From Tomocerus qinae (lineage: Eukaryota; Arthropoda; Collembola; Entomobryomorpha; Tomoceridae): a stretch of 64,000 nt of DNA. Position 1 is the stretch's first letter. Each line of letters begins with the position of its first letter. The translations under genes and the position numbers were made by a program. The notes beneath the pieces were generated by a model. It had not been told where the DNA came from, made no database searches, and saw nothing but the letters and a program-made list of their open reading frames with translations. Below are positions 49,401 through 63,390 of this stretch, in pieces. The stretch covers positions 119,400,375 to 119,464,374 of the forward strand of contig CM034546.1 in NCBI GenBank assembly GCA_020055645.1, in the 5' to 3' direction.

Positions 49401-52400
49401 GCTTTATCTATGTGCCAGGGCATACATAAATTGTATAAAGACAAGAGATCCTAATTATCTATGTGTCATGTTAAATTTTTATGTTCGCGCTTTGATTTTA
49501 CTTACAATGAGACGCACAGCATGATGTAATCTCAAATGAGAGAGCTGTCGCAAACATTTTTGTTCTTTTCTTTGAAGTACAAAAAACTTTCTACTCACGT
49601 ACAGTTATCATTACGCACATGACAGGTATTATATAAATAGTACAATATGAAATTCGACTCGTTTTCATTCTTTGTCTAATGCACACATTATCTTGTATAA
49701 AAATTAGAAGAGTACATTATCTTCTCTGTATCTTTATCCAAGTTGAAAATCATGCTAACATCTCATGATAAATCAGCTTTAATCTAAGTAATGATACTTC
49801 AGATGTCAGTTTAGAACATGTACTAAGCCTCACTTAGCTAATGCATTGCTGATTCAATAGTACACTACAACCTTCTTATTTGTTTAAAGTAATTTACGAT
49901 AAAAAGGATAAAATTAACGTTCAATAAAGCGTCTATGTTAACAATTCTCCAAAATTTATCGGGAAAATTAGCAGCTATGTAACATTGTTTTTCTTGCCCA
50001 ATGCCTGTATAAAAGATTGATTGGAAAACCAAGATCATTAAATGATTTGGCCAGATAATACACTTACCTTTATCTTTCAGTACCTGTTAAGTGAATCAAT
50101 CACCCAGCATGCTTAATATTTCAGGTAGAAATATAATACAGCAATTTTTGAGAAAAGTATATTTTGTAAGAGAAAAATCGATGGTCCTCTCTGAGCACTT
50201 GTGTAGATGGGCCTTTGTTATTTTTCCTTAAATAAACATCATTACTTTCATCTTCCCTTTCTTTGGTTCATTCGCTTGAACATCTCATCCGAACCACAGT
50301 TGAATGAAAGGATGAAATAATGTTTTCCACCTGGGCAGAATGATTTTTTTGCAACTTTTATGTTCTTAAGTACCTTGTGCATTGTTGTAGTAGTAGTATA
50401 AGACATAAAGGATAAATTATATGAAAAAAAGATGTTGCTAAGTAGGCACATGCATTAGTTATATTGCGGCTCATTGATCTTTGTAAACGTGTTGTGTTGA
50501 ATTTCTTTTTATAAAATTATGCCTAAGAAGCAGCGAGTTAGTACAATAAGCTCTTATTTACTACCTGGTCTGGTGTGCCACAGAATTGCGTGGGCTCAAA
50601 CAGATTTGGTCGATTCAAACACTCACTGGCTCATTCATCAGTCAGCAAACTCAAGTCGACTTTGTCCTCATTCCTTTTATATCATTACCTATGTAGTTTT
50701 TGTTGGTTTCTTTTTAACCGAAAACGGAAAAGGACCCGGGTAGTTTAGACTGTTTGTATATAGTAGAATCTAGTACTTAGGACATTGCAGTACCTATAGT
50801 TTGATTTATGCTGTAAATAAATATAGGCACAGAGTGCACAGTGTGCAAGTTCTTTCAACAGAAACATCTTTGCTGTAAATAGCTATCTAATGTTGAGTGT
50901 GCTTCTGTGCTCCACTTCTGGAGTCAGAGCGAGAGAGAGAGAGGAAGGGGAAGGAAAGAAATGCTTCCTTTTTTATGTCTTTTACTACAATATACAGAAT
51001 TCTATGTGATTTTCTTTAGAATTGTGCAACAACTTTCCCAATGTTGTTTTAGTGGTTTGGTGTTATGTTGCTCTGATGGAGTTACCGATACTTTCCATGC
51101 TTGTGCCCTACATTTTCTATCTCATAGCTTCCTTACCTACAATATGGAGCAATAAAGTTATCGGGCAAACTAAGTTTTGTACAACAACAGCGAATATCTT
51201 GTTGTACACGGAAGTACAATAGAAAGGGTTGTGGTGGTGAGGTAGAAGTTGTATGTATCCTTTACAATAGCTATATCTACATAGCTTAATTTATGTAGGA
51301 CTAGTGGCACTCACAATTGTTTACTGATATTATAATGTGGTTGGGTTATGTTTCATGTTATGTTGAGCAGTGTGAATGTAGTGCCTGTAAATATGACACA
51401 CTATTAAGATGTAACAAGTTGTTCCACTAACGAACAATACAGATGTTTCAAATACCTGCCCACATAACTGACTGAAATGCTACAAGATTTTGCTTTTACC
51501 TTATTGTGAACAATGTTTGTAAATCTGAGGGAAAGCGAATAGAGTTAAATGAAATAAAATAAACTTCATGTGCGTCAATTAAGGGAAGTGATTGCGGTTT
51601 CCTCTCCTCTTTCGCCTCCAAACATTTTGCGGAAACTGCCTTCCTAGTTATCTATTTATACATTGATCGGTTCCATACCCAGAGTGAGGTACCCTAATAT
51701 TAGACCTTTCTATTTACCTGTACAAATTGTCTGGGCTTGTTTAATTAGGCACGTAGGAGTTCTCTCAGGTTCTGTCTGATATTAATGAGAGTAGTATCAT
51801 TACACAAACATTATAATCATGATACTTTGAATTTCTCCCAGGCTAATGTTACTTGCAGGTACATTATGCAATTTGCTGTGCTTCTACCTAATAAACATTT
51901 CGTGTCATGCTGCCTATCATCAATTTACTTTTTGCTCAATACTTTTTCAGTTGCACAACTTAGCACTGCAAATTGCATTAATAATGGACCCATTGGTGTA
52001 CTATTGGTTTTTAAACTAGGAAACCCTGTACAATAATAGCCCTATACCACAATTAAAAGTTACACAAATCGATTTGCAATAGTAGAAGTGCATGACAATG
52101 TAGATTGTAGTGAGTTACTTTCAGTAAGTATGTCATCCGGTATTTATATGTAGGAATCTTAATGCTATGCAAGTATCATGTAATCCTATTACGTCATATT
52201 TATCTATTATTAGTTTGATCAGCGAGTACTTCCAACGAGGAAAAAGACTTTCAAATAGTCGTAAGAGGATTAAAGACAAACGAAGGCCGTCTTCCGAAAA
52301 GCTTGGTCACGTCAAAAACCAAATCAAAATCTTGTTTGAGGATTATTAGGTAAAAGCAGTCTCCGTAAGACCACAACATCAAAGTTCTTACGTATATTTA

Positions 52401-55400
52401 ATTCTGCATAACAACATTTCATGTATTGGATGTTAGATATGGTCATGACATGAATCTTGTTATCTCTATTACAGATTTTAGGTAATGACTATAGGGCAAA
52501 TAAGCATTTAGATACTATAGTTATAATACGTAACCAGAAAACACTTTAAATTGACATTTTAAAATAAACTCAAGTCGTGGATACTAATGTGCATTTTAAA
52601 GTGGTGGAGAAGTGACTTGCATTTAGTCAACTGAAATCAAATAGTGAGACTATTCAAAGACAGATAGAATCTGTCAATTTATGGCTTTCAAAGTGCTGAG
52701 CTTAGCTCACTCACCCACTGAGTACAAATAAATTAGCAACATGTGTTACTCTTACGTGATGATAAAATGCAATCAACCATTTCTCAGGAAAATACTGTTG
52801 CTCACTCCCTATGATTGGAGATGTACAACAAGTACACTCAGTCCATATCATTAGTCACTAATATTCTAACCTGGTTTAATGAGCCCCAAAAAGATTTTTA
52901 CATCTATTTTGAAGGAAGAGTTGTATATTTTTTTGACGGGGACTTAATAATATCGGCATTAAATTCATTATAATTTTGAGTCAGTAGTCGATAATAATAT
53001 TATTATCTCACGATTTGTAATGATAAATGTATTTCGGAAAGTTATTTCATGAATTTAGTTCTCGTTATATATTATGGCAATTTTTTACTTTAAGAACTTT
53101 GATGCACAATTTTTATATACTTACTAACTTATGTAGTACTTTATATCGCATATTATTGAGCCGTTTATTAGTAAAGACTGCTGGTTATGATTGTGGTTTT
53201 AAATAAATTATGTAAGCAGTAAATTGAAAACATGAGCATGTTATATAACACTTTTATAAAGCTTGGTGTAGTATGCTTTCCACAAAGGAAAAGGAAAGGC
53301 CCAAAGAAAATCAGCAATTCATGCAAGTGAAAAGAGGATGTAAGTTAAGTAGGCTCTTAATTTCAGAGAATTTTGTTGAGACGAAACGGAAAAGAAAGGT
53401 TAGGGAGTTTGATATTAGAGCAAGTATATAGTAGATAAGAGTCTAGTGGTTTGATTATGTCGGGTGGGACTTGTGCGGTTCAGTCGGATGTTTCCTAACC
53501 TTTAATTTTAATAGGACGATGAGTATCCAGCTAGAGGTGTAGTAGACTGAATGAATCTGAAGTTTCTCTAGCAAACAAAGTCTACTTTGTGTTATTGCTG
53601 AACAGAGTTGTTTACGTTTACGTAGTTCTCATTTGATTTTCCTAGAAAAAGTTCCAAAGAAGCTTATATTTACTTTTCTAAATTAACTATATAAACTTTA
53701 CATTATAGGATCCTTCGCTACTCATTCAACCTTGCACAACTCAGTCTTTCAACTCATCGTCAGCAGCAAAGACGCTACAACAACAACATATAGGCAAATG
53801 GAAAGTATATAGTTTGGGATTAAAATGACAAAGCGATTCTCCACAGAGTCTGACGATATTAACTTTGGTATAAAAAATAGGCCAAGAGTTGAGGTCAAAG
53901 TTAGTCTAGAGATAATGTATTCATCATGTGTTTCTGCTGTTGTTTCTAAAGTTTGTAAGTAGTAGGAAAATAAATTACATTCATTGCAAAGTTAGCCTTG
54001 AATGAAAATTAGCTACTTCTTGATTAATCTGTGTTAAGGCTGAGTAGAGTAGACTTACATACTTACGTCTTATTCCAGAGACACATTGTTTCAGACACCT
54101 TAAAATAGAACAATGACTTTTTATATAAGAAAATAGTTTGTTAAACCTCTTAAAAGATTCTACGAAAGAAAATTAGATACGAATGCAAGTATCAACTGTT
54201 ACCATTACTCATTAATAAACCAGATAGAGTCTCACATACATTTATTTTTAGTTAGATTGTGCTATAATTTCAAGAATAAAATACTGTATCTTGATTGCTG
54301 AAATAAATCTAAGAAAGCTAAAGTAGTAGTTAATTATCAATTTAAAAGACATACTATTACCGTGATTAATCAAAGATAAGATAAATTCCTAATGTCTAAA
54401 TAGGTTACCTTATCCTACATAAGGATGTTTTATGTTTATTCTTTGTTTTGCTTCGCGCAGACAGCTATATAAATCAAACACACGCACATGTATGCACTCT
54501 AGCATTAAAGCAGTGTTACTATTTTTTAATTCTATGCACAGGGAGTTGAAAATACCATTTAAAAAGTAGTCTAACAGCTGAAAATTAATCAGAATACTTT
54601 TAGAATATCTCGAGACGAAAGCTAAAGTGGTATCAACACAATAGCTCCCGTATTGGACTAGCTCCCCTATTGTAATAGCTCCCCGTTGGACTAGCTCCCT
54701 ATTGTAATAGCTCCCCGTTGGAATAGCTCCCTATTGTAATAGCTCCCCATTGGACCTGCTCCCGGTATGAGAAATGAGAAGAAACGGCAGAACGAATATC
54801 AAAACTATAAACCTTAAGTGTAACTTGATACGTGGAGGTGGAACTAAATGGGAATTATGAGACTATGGGATTCCAATATTGTAATGGAAAACTCCTGACG
54901 TCTGTAAACTGTTTACCTGTACTTGAAGTAAACAATTTTTTGTCCATCTACTGTTTCAAAAAAGTTTCAGTAGAATGTCAGGAGCGGTATGCATAAAAAA
55001 CTGGTGGGATTTAAACTGTCACTTTTGGTTAGGCTAATTATTGTTTTTAGTCATTTTTAGTCACGCAAGTTTTATTTTATGCAATATTCAACATCATTGC
55101 TTTTAGTCATGCAATTTTTAAGGTCTGCACATATTAATAATTACAGATACATATTATTATCAAGTAATTAATAGTAGTGACCGATCTTGTTTATACCATT
55201 TTTCCTTATCCCAGTCCTTTCCTTTACTAACAATTTGGGCGGGGGCTATAACAGCAAATATTTATTGCTTTTGTACAGCACTTTCTGTATTTATTATTAG
55301 TACATCCAAATAATAATTGGATGTATGTGATTTATGGAACTGTTTTCCAATATAATTAATTGTAATCACATCTCAAGTTGCTAAATTTTGTAGCTTTGAT

Positions 55401-58400
55401 TTTCGTTCTGCCGTTTCTCCTCATTTCTCATGCCGGGAGCAGGTCTAAAGGGGAGCTAATACAATAGGGAGCTGGTCCAACGGAGAGCTATTACAATAGG
55501 GAGCTAGTCCAACGGGGAGCTATTACAATAGGGGAGCTAGTCCAATACGGGAGCTATTGCAACGTATTCGCTAAAGTAACATAACTCTTTGTTGGTTGAA
55601 GGGAGAATTGTAAATGTATCCATAAGCAAGTAAAATCCCAGCAGGGAAATGCGGGCACTAATGAGCCCAGCAGATTACCCAAAGTAAACCAGATGAGTTA
55701 ATGTAAGAGCTCTCCAAGCGCCTATTTCATTCTTGACACTGAGCACTCCATGAGAAAAAGATGAGCTTGGATTAGCAGAACAGGCTATAATGTACATTAC
55801 CGAAAGTGCAAGTAAGGTCACCCTCACAAAATAACTGAGCTTGTTGGCAATAACTCAATTGCAAGGGAAACCAAGAAATACATAGCCCTTGCTTAACAAA
55901 ACTCGCACTAAAGTCATAACCGTGTAAAATTACAGATGTACGCAGACAAAAGGTAGAGTAATTATGTTTCCTGAAGTTGCAAATATATTTCTAATAAGGT
56001 AGTACATCCCGAGTAAACAAGCCACGTGCGTACTGTTCTCGCTTTCCCTATCTCTAACATTAATTTGAACATCCAACTGTTCGCTTTTATTACAGTAACA
56101 AACAGCCGAATTAAACAGACTGAAAACGACAAAACAATACGTTTTCTTCGGGGTGGCTCCTTTTAGAAATTATAAGTGTAAACTATTGTCTAGCACCATC
56201 CATTTATTCATTTGTCACAAAAAGTTAAAATTGCATTGAACTTGCAGACTGAACTGAATTCATCTGTATATATGTGTAAATAGGCAGAAACTCATCTTCA
56301 AATACAAGACAATTAGATAGTTAAAATATAGCAAAATATATATTGAGTTAAGCCATCAGGCGTTAGGATTGTTGCAATTTACAACTGCAAATTGTGTAGT
56401 AGCTTACGGAAAACAAGTCATTTTGAAGTTAAATTTTCACGGCAGATTGACTCGTAAACTTCATGGACATGGACACGATAAAAGTTGTATATATAGGCAG
56501 TACAGGAAAGACTGTAGGGTGTATAGAATAATTAAATGTAATATAGGAACATAATAAAGTTATCAAGTTGGCAGTTTGTTCACTATCTTAGGAATGCAAT
56601 GCTTCATTATATTTTATAGTATTAGGGAACTTGAGAGAAATCTTCACAGAATCATAAATCTGCCAAGATTGCCCATTAGCTCGCCGGGTTGATTCTACAA
56701 ATGAAATGCCTCCTTGGCTTCTTATATTATGCTAACTCAATAAGTAGGTTCTTGTAGCAAAACTTAAATTATAGTGAAATAACAATGGTAGCAGATTCTT
56801 TCTCGTTTATGCTCAATGCCCGCCTTCCGCTTTCACAATTCAAATGAATATCATTATGTAGATGTGTAAAGCATGTATAGGTTCAGTTATAAATTCATTT
56901 ATTCATGCCCTCTGAAAGAAATATATGCATTATTTAATTCTAAACGATACAATACATCACTACAGGTCCCTCTCTTTCATCCTGTTCTGATTGTACTACT
57001 AGAACATGGGTAAACGGAGTGTATAACTGAAACCTACAAAGTTTGTCCTTTGAGATAAATTGAAAAGAGGAAACCTGTACGACTTACCTTCAGTCTGAAT
57101 AGAATAGGATTACATCATGAATCGCATTTATTCAGGTGGAAACTAAATAATACATCTATTTTCCGTTTGTACCGATAGGAGAACATCTAGTTTTGAATTT
57201 TATACGATAATGTTTATAAATATATCCTTTTTGTTATGTGCGTCATCAGTAAATGGAGATACCTCACGCAAAAAAGATTTAAAGCATAAAACGAAACTAT
57301 CATTAAATACAAGCCTATTTAGAAGTCGATTTTAGGGGGGTAATGACGTCATAAAGCAATATGCGAAAAAACTTGACTTTTTTGAAAATTAATGCGAAAC
57401 TCGAAACTTTTTGGTATTGTAAGAAAAGGTAAATCTTTTCTTAAAATCGGGGAGGCATTTACTCTCTATACCCCCCTCAATACAGCCTTGGCCTGTAAAT
57501 TAATAGTTCAGCTACAATTTGATGTTAAATCATAATGAACTAAATTGACTGTATCTTGGTTGGGTAGAAGTAATCAATAAGGTTAACGGATGTTTTCGAA
57601 AGTACGAGAAAATTACATAGCAGAGAATTCTCATCTTTTGGTCCTTTTAACGGGAGGCTAAAGCTGTGAAAGTATGTGCGACAAAAGAACAATGTGCATT
57701 GTTCAGTCTCTTAATGACTCAGCGGGTAGAATGCTAACTCAAACTCATCTACTATATTATTTTGTGTCTTTATAGTGCGTATAATGGGGAAGAACGGTGT
57801 GTACTTCAAAGGGTTCTTTGTACAAGCAGTTGACGAGAAAGGATCCTGGATTGGTATTTTAAACAACTCTAGTCTATCTGAAGTAGGAGGAATGAATTGG
57901 AAGATTATTTAGAGATGATTTAAACTTGTTTAGGTACATTTGAGCCGACAGCGTTCTCCGTGAGTCACCCGGAATGCTCTGCCACTACACACTCTGAGAA
58001 CCATGAGAAGGAAGAAGTGACTTTGATTTGGAATCCACCGAAAGGTTCAAACGGCACCGTGCGATTTCTGTGAGTAACTTCTTCCCCAGTCTGCTTTCTC
58101 TAACTGACTTTCTCTCCGTTTCATGTTGCTGGCTTAGCTCTATTTTGACTTAAGTCCACTTACCTTTTATTTTCATCCTGAAACTTTGCTTTTCGCTAGT
58201 TATAATGGAATTATTCAAGTTGGTGGAAAATTTCCTTTGGTAGTTTCTTGGTAGTAGAATATATGTATGTAGATATCTGTAGTTATGTTGTATTGCTTTC
58301 AAGCGGGCAATTATTGATTCACTATAGGTAAAAGTAGTTTTGAGTGAAAGTTGCTCCAATAACCAGTTTATTATTGATTAGAGTATAGTTCGTAGCTCTT

Positions 58401-61400
58401 ACAATTCTCGGTAAATTGGTAGATAGATAAGTTGAGATGAAAGATTCTCCGCAGAATTTCTTTTCAACTAGGCGATTACTGCATCACGATGTATTATTTT
58501 GCAAATTTAGTTAGTAGTACTAAGTGCATTGGAATTTGCATGTTATAATGTATATTTAGTTTGGAAGAGAAATACAAACTGTAAGAACATAGTTATAGTA
58601 TAACAGGCTAAACAATTTAGAATATTAGTAGTATAAAGGAAAGCGTACTGCTAACTATTTGCATACATAAATTTTAAAACTTTGAATAGTATTCGTTGCG
58701 TAGAATGTTCGGTTCCTTCGTCTCGTTCTCTAACTTTTATCTAAATATTGGAAGTTTGTTTTATTGCATATGACAAAAGCAATGAAACAAAAGGTAGGAG
58801 AGGAAGGGGCTAAGCAATACTAGGAAAAGTAAAGTGAAAGGAGTGAGGTATACCTAAAACCACAGGAAAATCGAACACAAGATATAAGTATAGTGCGCAG
58901 AGACATAACTCACAGAGTATTGGTATTTATATCCATCGAATAGCTTAGGTTATTATAATATATATTCAGGGAGTGACTTAGCTGGAAGCTGTTCCGTGAA
59001 CTTAATAGTAGGAAACCGAATACTTTACTAATGCAAATACAATGATGAAACAGAGAGTTCAAGTAAAGTTGAAAGAAATTCTGGAAATACATTTGTATAG
59101 AGTTGCAACAAAAGGAGGACATAGTGTGTGGACTGTTGTGAGTTGATTTTATTTGTCTCACAGGACAGAACACCTACATGCTTTTTATGTATATATATAT
59201 GTTATCTGTAGGAAAAGCTTTCAGAGTCAAACGAGAATCGAATCGATTCTAATGAAGTGATGTAGTCGGTACTCTGTAATAGTGATATAACGGATGAGAG
59301 TGAGTAAGGTAGGAGGGAGAGAGAGAGAAAGATGTATTCAGAGAGATAGGGAGGTATGACAGGGCTATATTATTGAAATAGAATGTATTGGTAGGTAGTC
59401 GGCATAAAGACAGGCAGAAAACTTGTCTTGACTTTGAGAGCGTTTTTTGTGAAAGGAACTCAAGAGTCATCCTCATCATTCCGTCTGTCCGGGTCTCCTT
59501 GTCCTCTCTCCTGTCTCTCCATTCTCCCTCAATCCACTTCTCAACCAAGATTCTATAGTGTGAATGAGAATTCTCTTTCCATCATCCATTCAACTCGACA
59601 AACTGCTCGGCCTTCCTATCTTGCCTCTCTCTCCTAGTTAGTCTATGTAGATAGAGATAGTTTTTGTATAGAAGAAGATGAGATACGATGAAATCATTCA
59701 GAGAAAGATAGTACTTGTCTATATACCCTTTTCTTTAGTCCAATTCGATTTTTAGCCATCCATCTAGCCACCAGCTAGCAATTGAGAGAAACGTGTGCTA
59801 GACTGGAAGATTTTCGTTTTTGGTGTCTTCTTGTCTTGTCTTACTACATTCCGTAAATTATACAATTTCATATAGTAGAAAGATAGGTAGTGGCAATCTA
59901 TGAGCATTGCTTAAATAAGTCATGCAGGGATCCTGGACAAATAAATTACTTCTTGCTGACTGCATCAAATGCTTTCCACGGCTTCTCGTGCACTATCACC
60001 ATTCGCCTTCTAATGTAACGACCCGTCAACTTAAACGAGAGCAGTAGAAGAAATAGCAACTACTTATCTATCTGCGAATACTTACTTACAACGATGGCTT
60101 CCTCCTCTGACTACCCTAAGACTCTTCCTTCCCTTGTCATCCCAAGTCAAGACGAGTCGATTTGCGTCGAGTCTATGCAATTTTCACTAGTTGGTTTCCT
60201 AACCTCAACTGATCTTCTACCGAAAAGCGACACGATCGTTCTCATTCATCCGTCCGAATTAAATTCCCAAATCTCAGCGACAATGTTGCACTTACACTTT
60301 CAATCCGTATTACTCTACATTACGCTAACCCCTCCTCTTGACTTTCTTCTTGCTTTCACTTTCAGTGCTTATTTCCCCACTTCGCTTCATTCCTACCATT
60401 ACACATACCTGCATATCTTCACATAAGTAATGCGACGACAACTCTTAACTTTCTAAAATTCTTTGCATTTCAACTTTCCAACTTTGCCCATATTTACCAC
60501 AGCACAATTTACCCTACAACACTTAGCTTTCGTCACTATGCACCGACTGCTTTGAGTGAATACAAATAAACGTGTTCTCCTATACTATTACACAAGGACT
60601 ATACTATTAAGAGATGAGCACACAACATTACATTACCACATCTCTCTCCCTTCACATCGCATTACTCTGGCACACTTTACTTTGTCACTATCTCACTAGA
60701 CTAATGATTCTCGCCTTTGTTCTCTATCAACAAGCATTAATCCTTTGTAAAATATGGCTCTTCCAACACCACTATATATACTCACATTCACACAAAGATC
60801 CTTGCTATGTGTCCAAAGAAACAAAGCGAGCACTGCCTTTTCACTTCCGGCTGTTGTCTTTGTTTATGTACACCTTCCTATCCTTGTTCTTCTACAGACT
60901 CATCCTACTATTTACTCCCTTCAACCTGGCCACTATGTACTCTACTCTCATTTCCAATGCAAATGCTTCTATTTGTCTTTCCCAACTGCACATATACTAC
61001 TACTACTAATAAACCCTGACATCTACATACATACTGTATATCTAAATAATATATTATGTGGTATGTATGACTTATTAATGAAGTATATTCACATATAGAA
61101 ACTAATTATTCTTCCTTTGATTTACTAACACAGAATTCCTACCTACATGTTTCTATAAATACTTGAAGATGAGATGTTTGCTCCTACAATCCTTGTATAC
61201 TACAATCGTTATTTGGATTGTAGCATGCTTGCTGCAAAATTAAATTAATTTACTAACATAACCATGTTGAAATAACATTACCAAAGGGGTGTTTGTTTAG
61301 TAATTTACATTGCTTACATTGTTTAAAAATGGCAACTAATAACACGAACCTAAAAGGACTATGCATTGATACCATGTTATAGTATATTCTGGAATATGCA

Positions 61401-63390
61401 ATAGGTAGTTCTGTATGTTCTATTTATGGTAGTAGCAAATGGCCCATATACTTATTGTATCAGGATTAATATAGAAATTGGAAGTAAGTAGGGCGCTTTT
61501 TCAAAGCCATGTATTTATGTAACTATACATATACTACTTACTATGATAATGTGTAAGTAATGGAAATCCAGAGTTTGTTGTATATACTTGTTTGAGAGTT
61601 GAGCCGAGAAAATTGAAAAAAGGAGAAATGTAGCGGTGGCGGGTGTACCTGTGAGACGTGTGTATTGAATAGGACAGAAATGGATAGAAAGGACGTGTAT
61701 AATAGAGATGTGTATAGGAGAAAGTGCGGGCGGTGAAAAGAATTTAGAAATCTAATTATGATTCTTTGTATGCCTTAAGTAAGCTATGTCATAGTTGATT
61801 TTGAAAAAAGCCAATGAAAAACAGACAGGTAGAGGAGGGAAGAGTGAGTCTTGAGTTGAGTTGACTTGACTGGCTTTGGCTGACTGGAGTTAGGAATAGA
61901 CTTACGTTAGTTACGAGGCTAGGGAAGAATAAAGCCGGAGTTTCCTTTGAAAGGATTCCAATTTGAATTTCCATTTGAGCTATTGTGCCCTTTAAATCCC
62001 CCTGTATCCATCACGTTCTTATTTCTGAGTTGGAGAGAAAGAGAGTAAAGGAAAGTAGAAAAGGCACTGCAATGAGACGAGATTGTGAGTACAGACACTA
62101 CAGTGTGCAATATGCAGATGTGGAATACATTAAGCAATCACTTAAGCTAAGCTAAAGACTTAGCTATGCGTGATGCAATGTGCTCTCTCTCTCTCTCTCC
62201 TATTTACTTTCCCTACTCCCAACTCTCGCTTTCTTTAATAAAGCGACGTCTTACGTGAATGTGAACCCGCACTCAACTCTTATCCATCATTTCTTCAAAG
62301 ACGACGACTACTTAGAACAACAGCCTATAAGAAAGGCTACCACCACCGCCGTCGTCGTCTTCGTCCCAGACACTACTAACAAATAGTTCTATATAGCGGT
62401 ATAAATAGAATATGGGACACACTTAAATAAGTATACCTACGTAACAAGTATACATTTTGTAGTGCATAGAGAGATGTAAATTGACAAGCGTTGCTATAAT
62501 ATTATTACTAATACACTAACTAGAGTTCCTGCCTTCCTCCATTCTTCCTCCTCTCACACCATTAACATTTAGAAGAAAGACGCTCCCAATTTACTATAAT
62601 GGTAACGAAGACGCGAAGATACTTTACTTTATGTATCTTTGAATTGGATTGCATTGCATAGCACCTTATACATTACACTACATTCCATTACTTTCTTTGC
62701 TCAGCTCTGCCTCATCACATCCATCCTTCCCAAAACACAGGATCTAAATGGACCTCTAATCCCCATCGCATTATGTAGTTAGCTTAGCTTTACATAACTT
62801 CTCTTCTCAAGAATTCAATCTAATGTAATGCTAACGATCCTAAAGCTAACATTGTCTACTTCTATCTCTATGGATAACTCTGTCAGCTCCTTATTTTCCT
62901 CTTCAGTTGTTTGCACATATATACCAAAACCTACAGATATCTCTAGGTAAATACTACTTTCCTTATTATGCACATAATGATCAATTTTCATCTTCAAAGA
63001 TTACTCCGACATTCAACTCATATCTCCGTATCTCTCCATTCTCAACATATAATTCTCCTAATTTAAAATCTACAATGCACTTAAACAACGAGGCATGCAT
63101 TACTCTTTTATGTATTTTGGCACTTACCTATAAGTGCTCGCATTAATCCTCATATGAAACTTGTATCCAAACTCCTTACCTTATCTCTCATACAACTTTT
63201 TTATATCCACGTTGTTTTATGCATCTTCTCTGCCTTACCTTTTAGAAGGTGTAAGGTGCGAAATTAATGTAAATTTCTCTTAATTTTCAGTGCTTCCATT
63301 GTCATTAATTATAAAATGTACTGGGTCGACGCACCTGCAGCTGCTCCAGCTAAAAAAGACACTCAAAGCAGCAAATCCGCCCAGGAATAA
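46442..63390 (+). CDS. Secreted Reeler-domain putative defense protein, five exons
   Basis: Exons 46442-46581, 46956-47047, 57776-57853, 57934-58069, 63291-63390; GT-AG throughout and in frame, 181 aa. Residues 1-32 carry a signal peptide (hydrophobic TISVLLLTLVVTF, cleavage likely after TVSA). The mature protein starts YPDGAPGESC, typical of arthropod single-Reeler defense proteins. The Reeler fold follows: ATASSYKSGDTV, IMGKNGVYFKGFFVQA, GTFEP, the CSATTHSE segment, VTLIWNPP, GTVRFLASIVINYKMYWV. The cysteine in GESC and the one in PEC are placed to form the usual disulphide. A charged Ala/Lys/Ser tail ends the protein. Related proteins are induced on infection in insects (established for that family), but the biochemical role is not known. 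Unusual is the span: 546 coding bases in 17 kb, with introns of 10,728 and 5,221 bases beside one of only 80. Start chosen as the ATG that opens the signal peptide. Confidence 0.93.
47048..54628. other. First part of the 10.7-kb Reeler intron
   Basis: Intronic on the plus strand. I find no nested gene: open frames of 60-101 codons on both strands (for example 47284-47589, 48881-49105, 50519-50743, 51785-52036) lack motifs, signals and splice support. A weak 10-bp periodicity of GGCTCAAACA/GATTCAAACA-like words occurs at about 50565-50670. A short (GA)n run lies at 50930-50943. Confidence 0.45.
54629..55569. mobile_element. 941-bp foldback element with tandemly repeated arms
   Basis: Left arm 54629-54811 and right arm 55387-55569 are inverted copies of equal length (183 bases). 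The outer part of each arm is a short tandem repeat with the core AATAGCTCCC or ACTAGCTCCCC, separated by TATTG or GTTGG, roughly eight units per arm. The inner part contains GAAACGGCAGAACGAATATC or its complement. The 8-base word GCTAAAGT flanks the element on both sides (54621-54628 and 55570-55577), a candidate target-site duplication. However, the outermost ten bases do not pair well, so the true ends may be near 54639 and 55559. About 575 bases lie between the arms, with no open frame of note. Confidence 0.75.
55578..57775. other. Last part of the 10.7-kb Reeler intron
   Basis: Intronic, no nested gene seen. At about 57325-57490 a segment is bounded by inverted G/C runs (TTTTAGGGGGGTA at the left, TACCCCCCTCAA at the right) and may be a small inverted-repeat element of about 0.16 kb. 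Confidence 0.4.
58070..63290. other. 5.2-kb last intron of the Reeler gene
   Basis: Intronic. About 59440-60560 and 60600-61010 are pyrimidine-biased (C/T-rich) on the plus strand, which leaves open frames of 110-131 codons with low-complexity Leu/Ser/Tyr/His translations that I do not regard as genes. Simple repeats: (GA)n near 59316, (CT)n at 62183-62198, (TA)n near 59190. A 10-bp periodicity of TTGAGTTGAG, TTGACTTGAC, TGGCTTTGGC is at 61851-61890. Confidence 0.45.

Noticed and set aside
60094..60426. 110-codon plus-strand open frame starting MASSSDYPKT
   Set aside because: It lies in pyrimidine-rich intronic DNA, where stops are rare on that strand. The translation drifts into low-complexity Leu/His/Tyr with no motif, and the same tract leaves other long frames open nearby.
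60614..61098. Overlapping open frames of 131, 114 and 70 codons
   Set aside because: Three frames of the same C/T-rich tract are open at once, which points to composition rather than coding. No domain or signal consistent with a gene.
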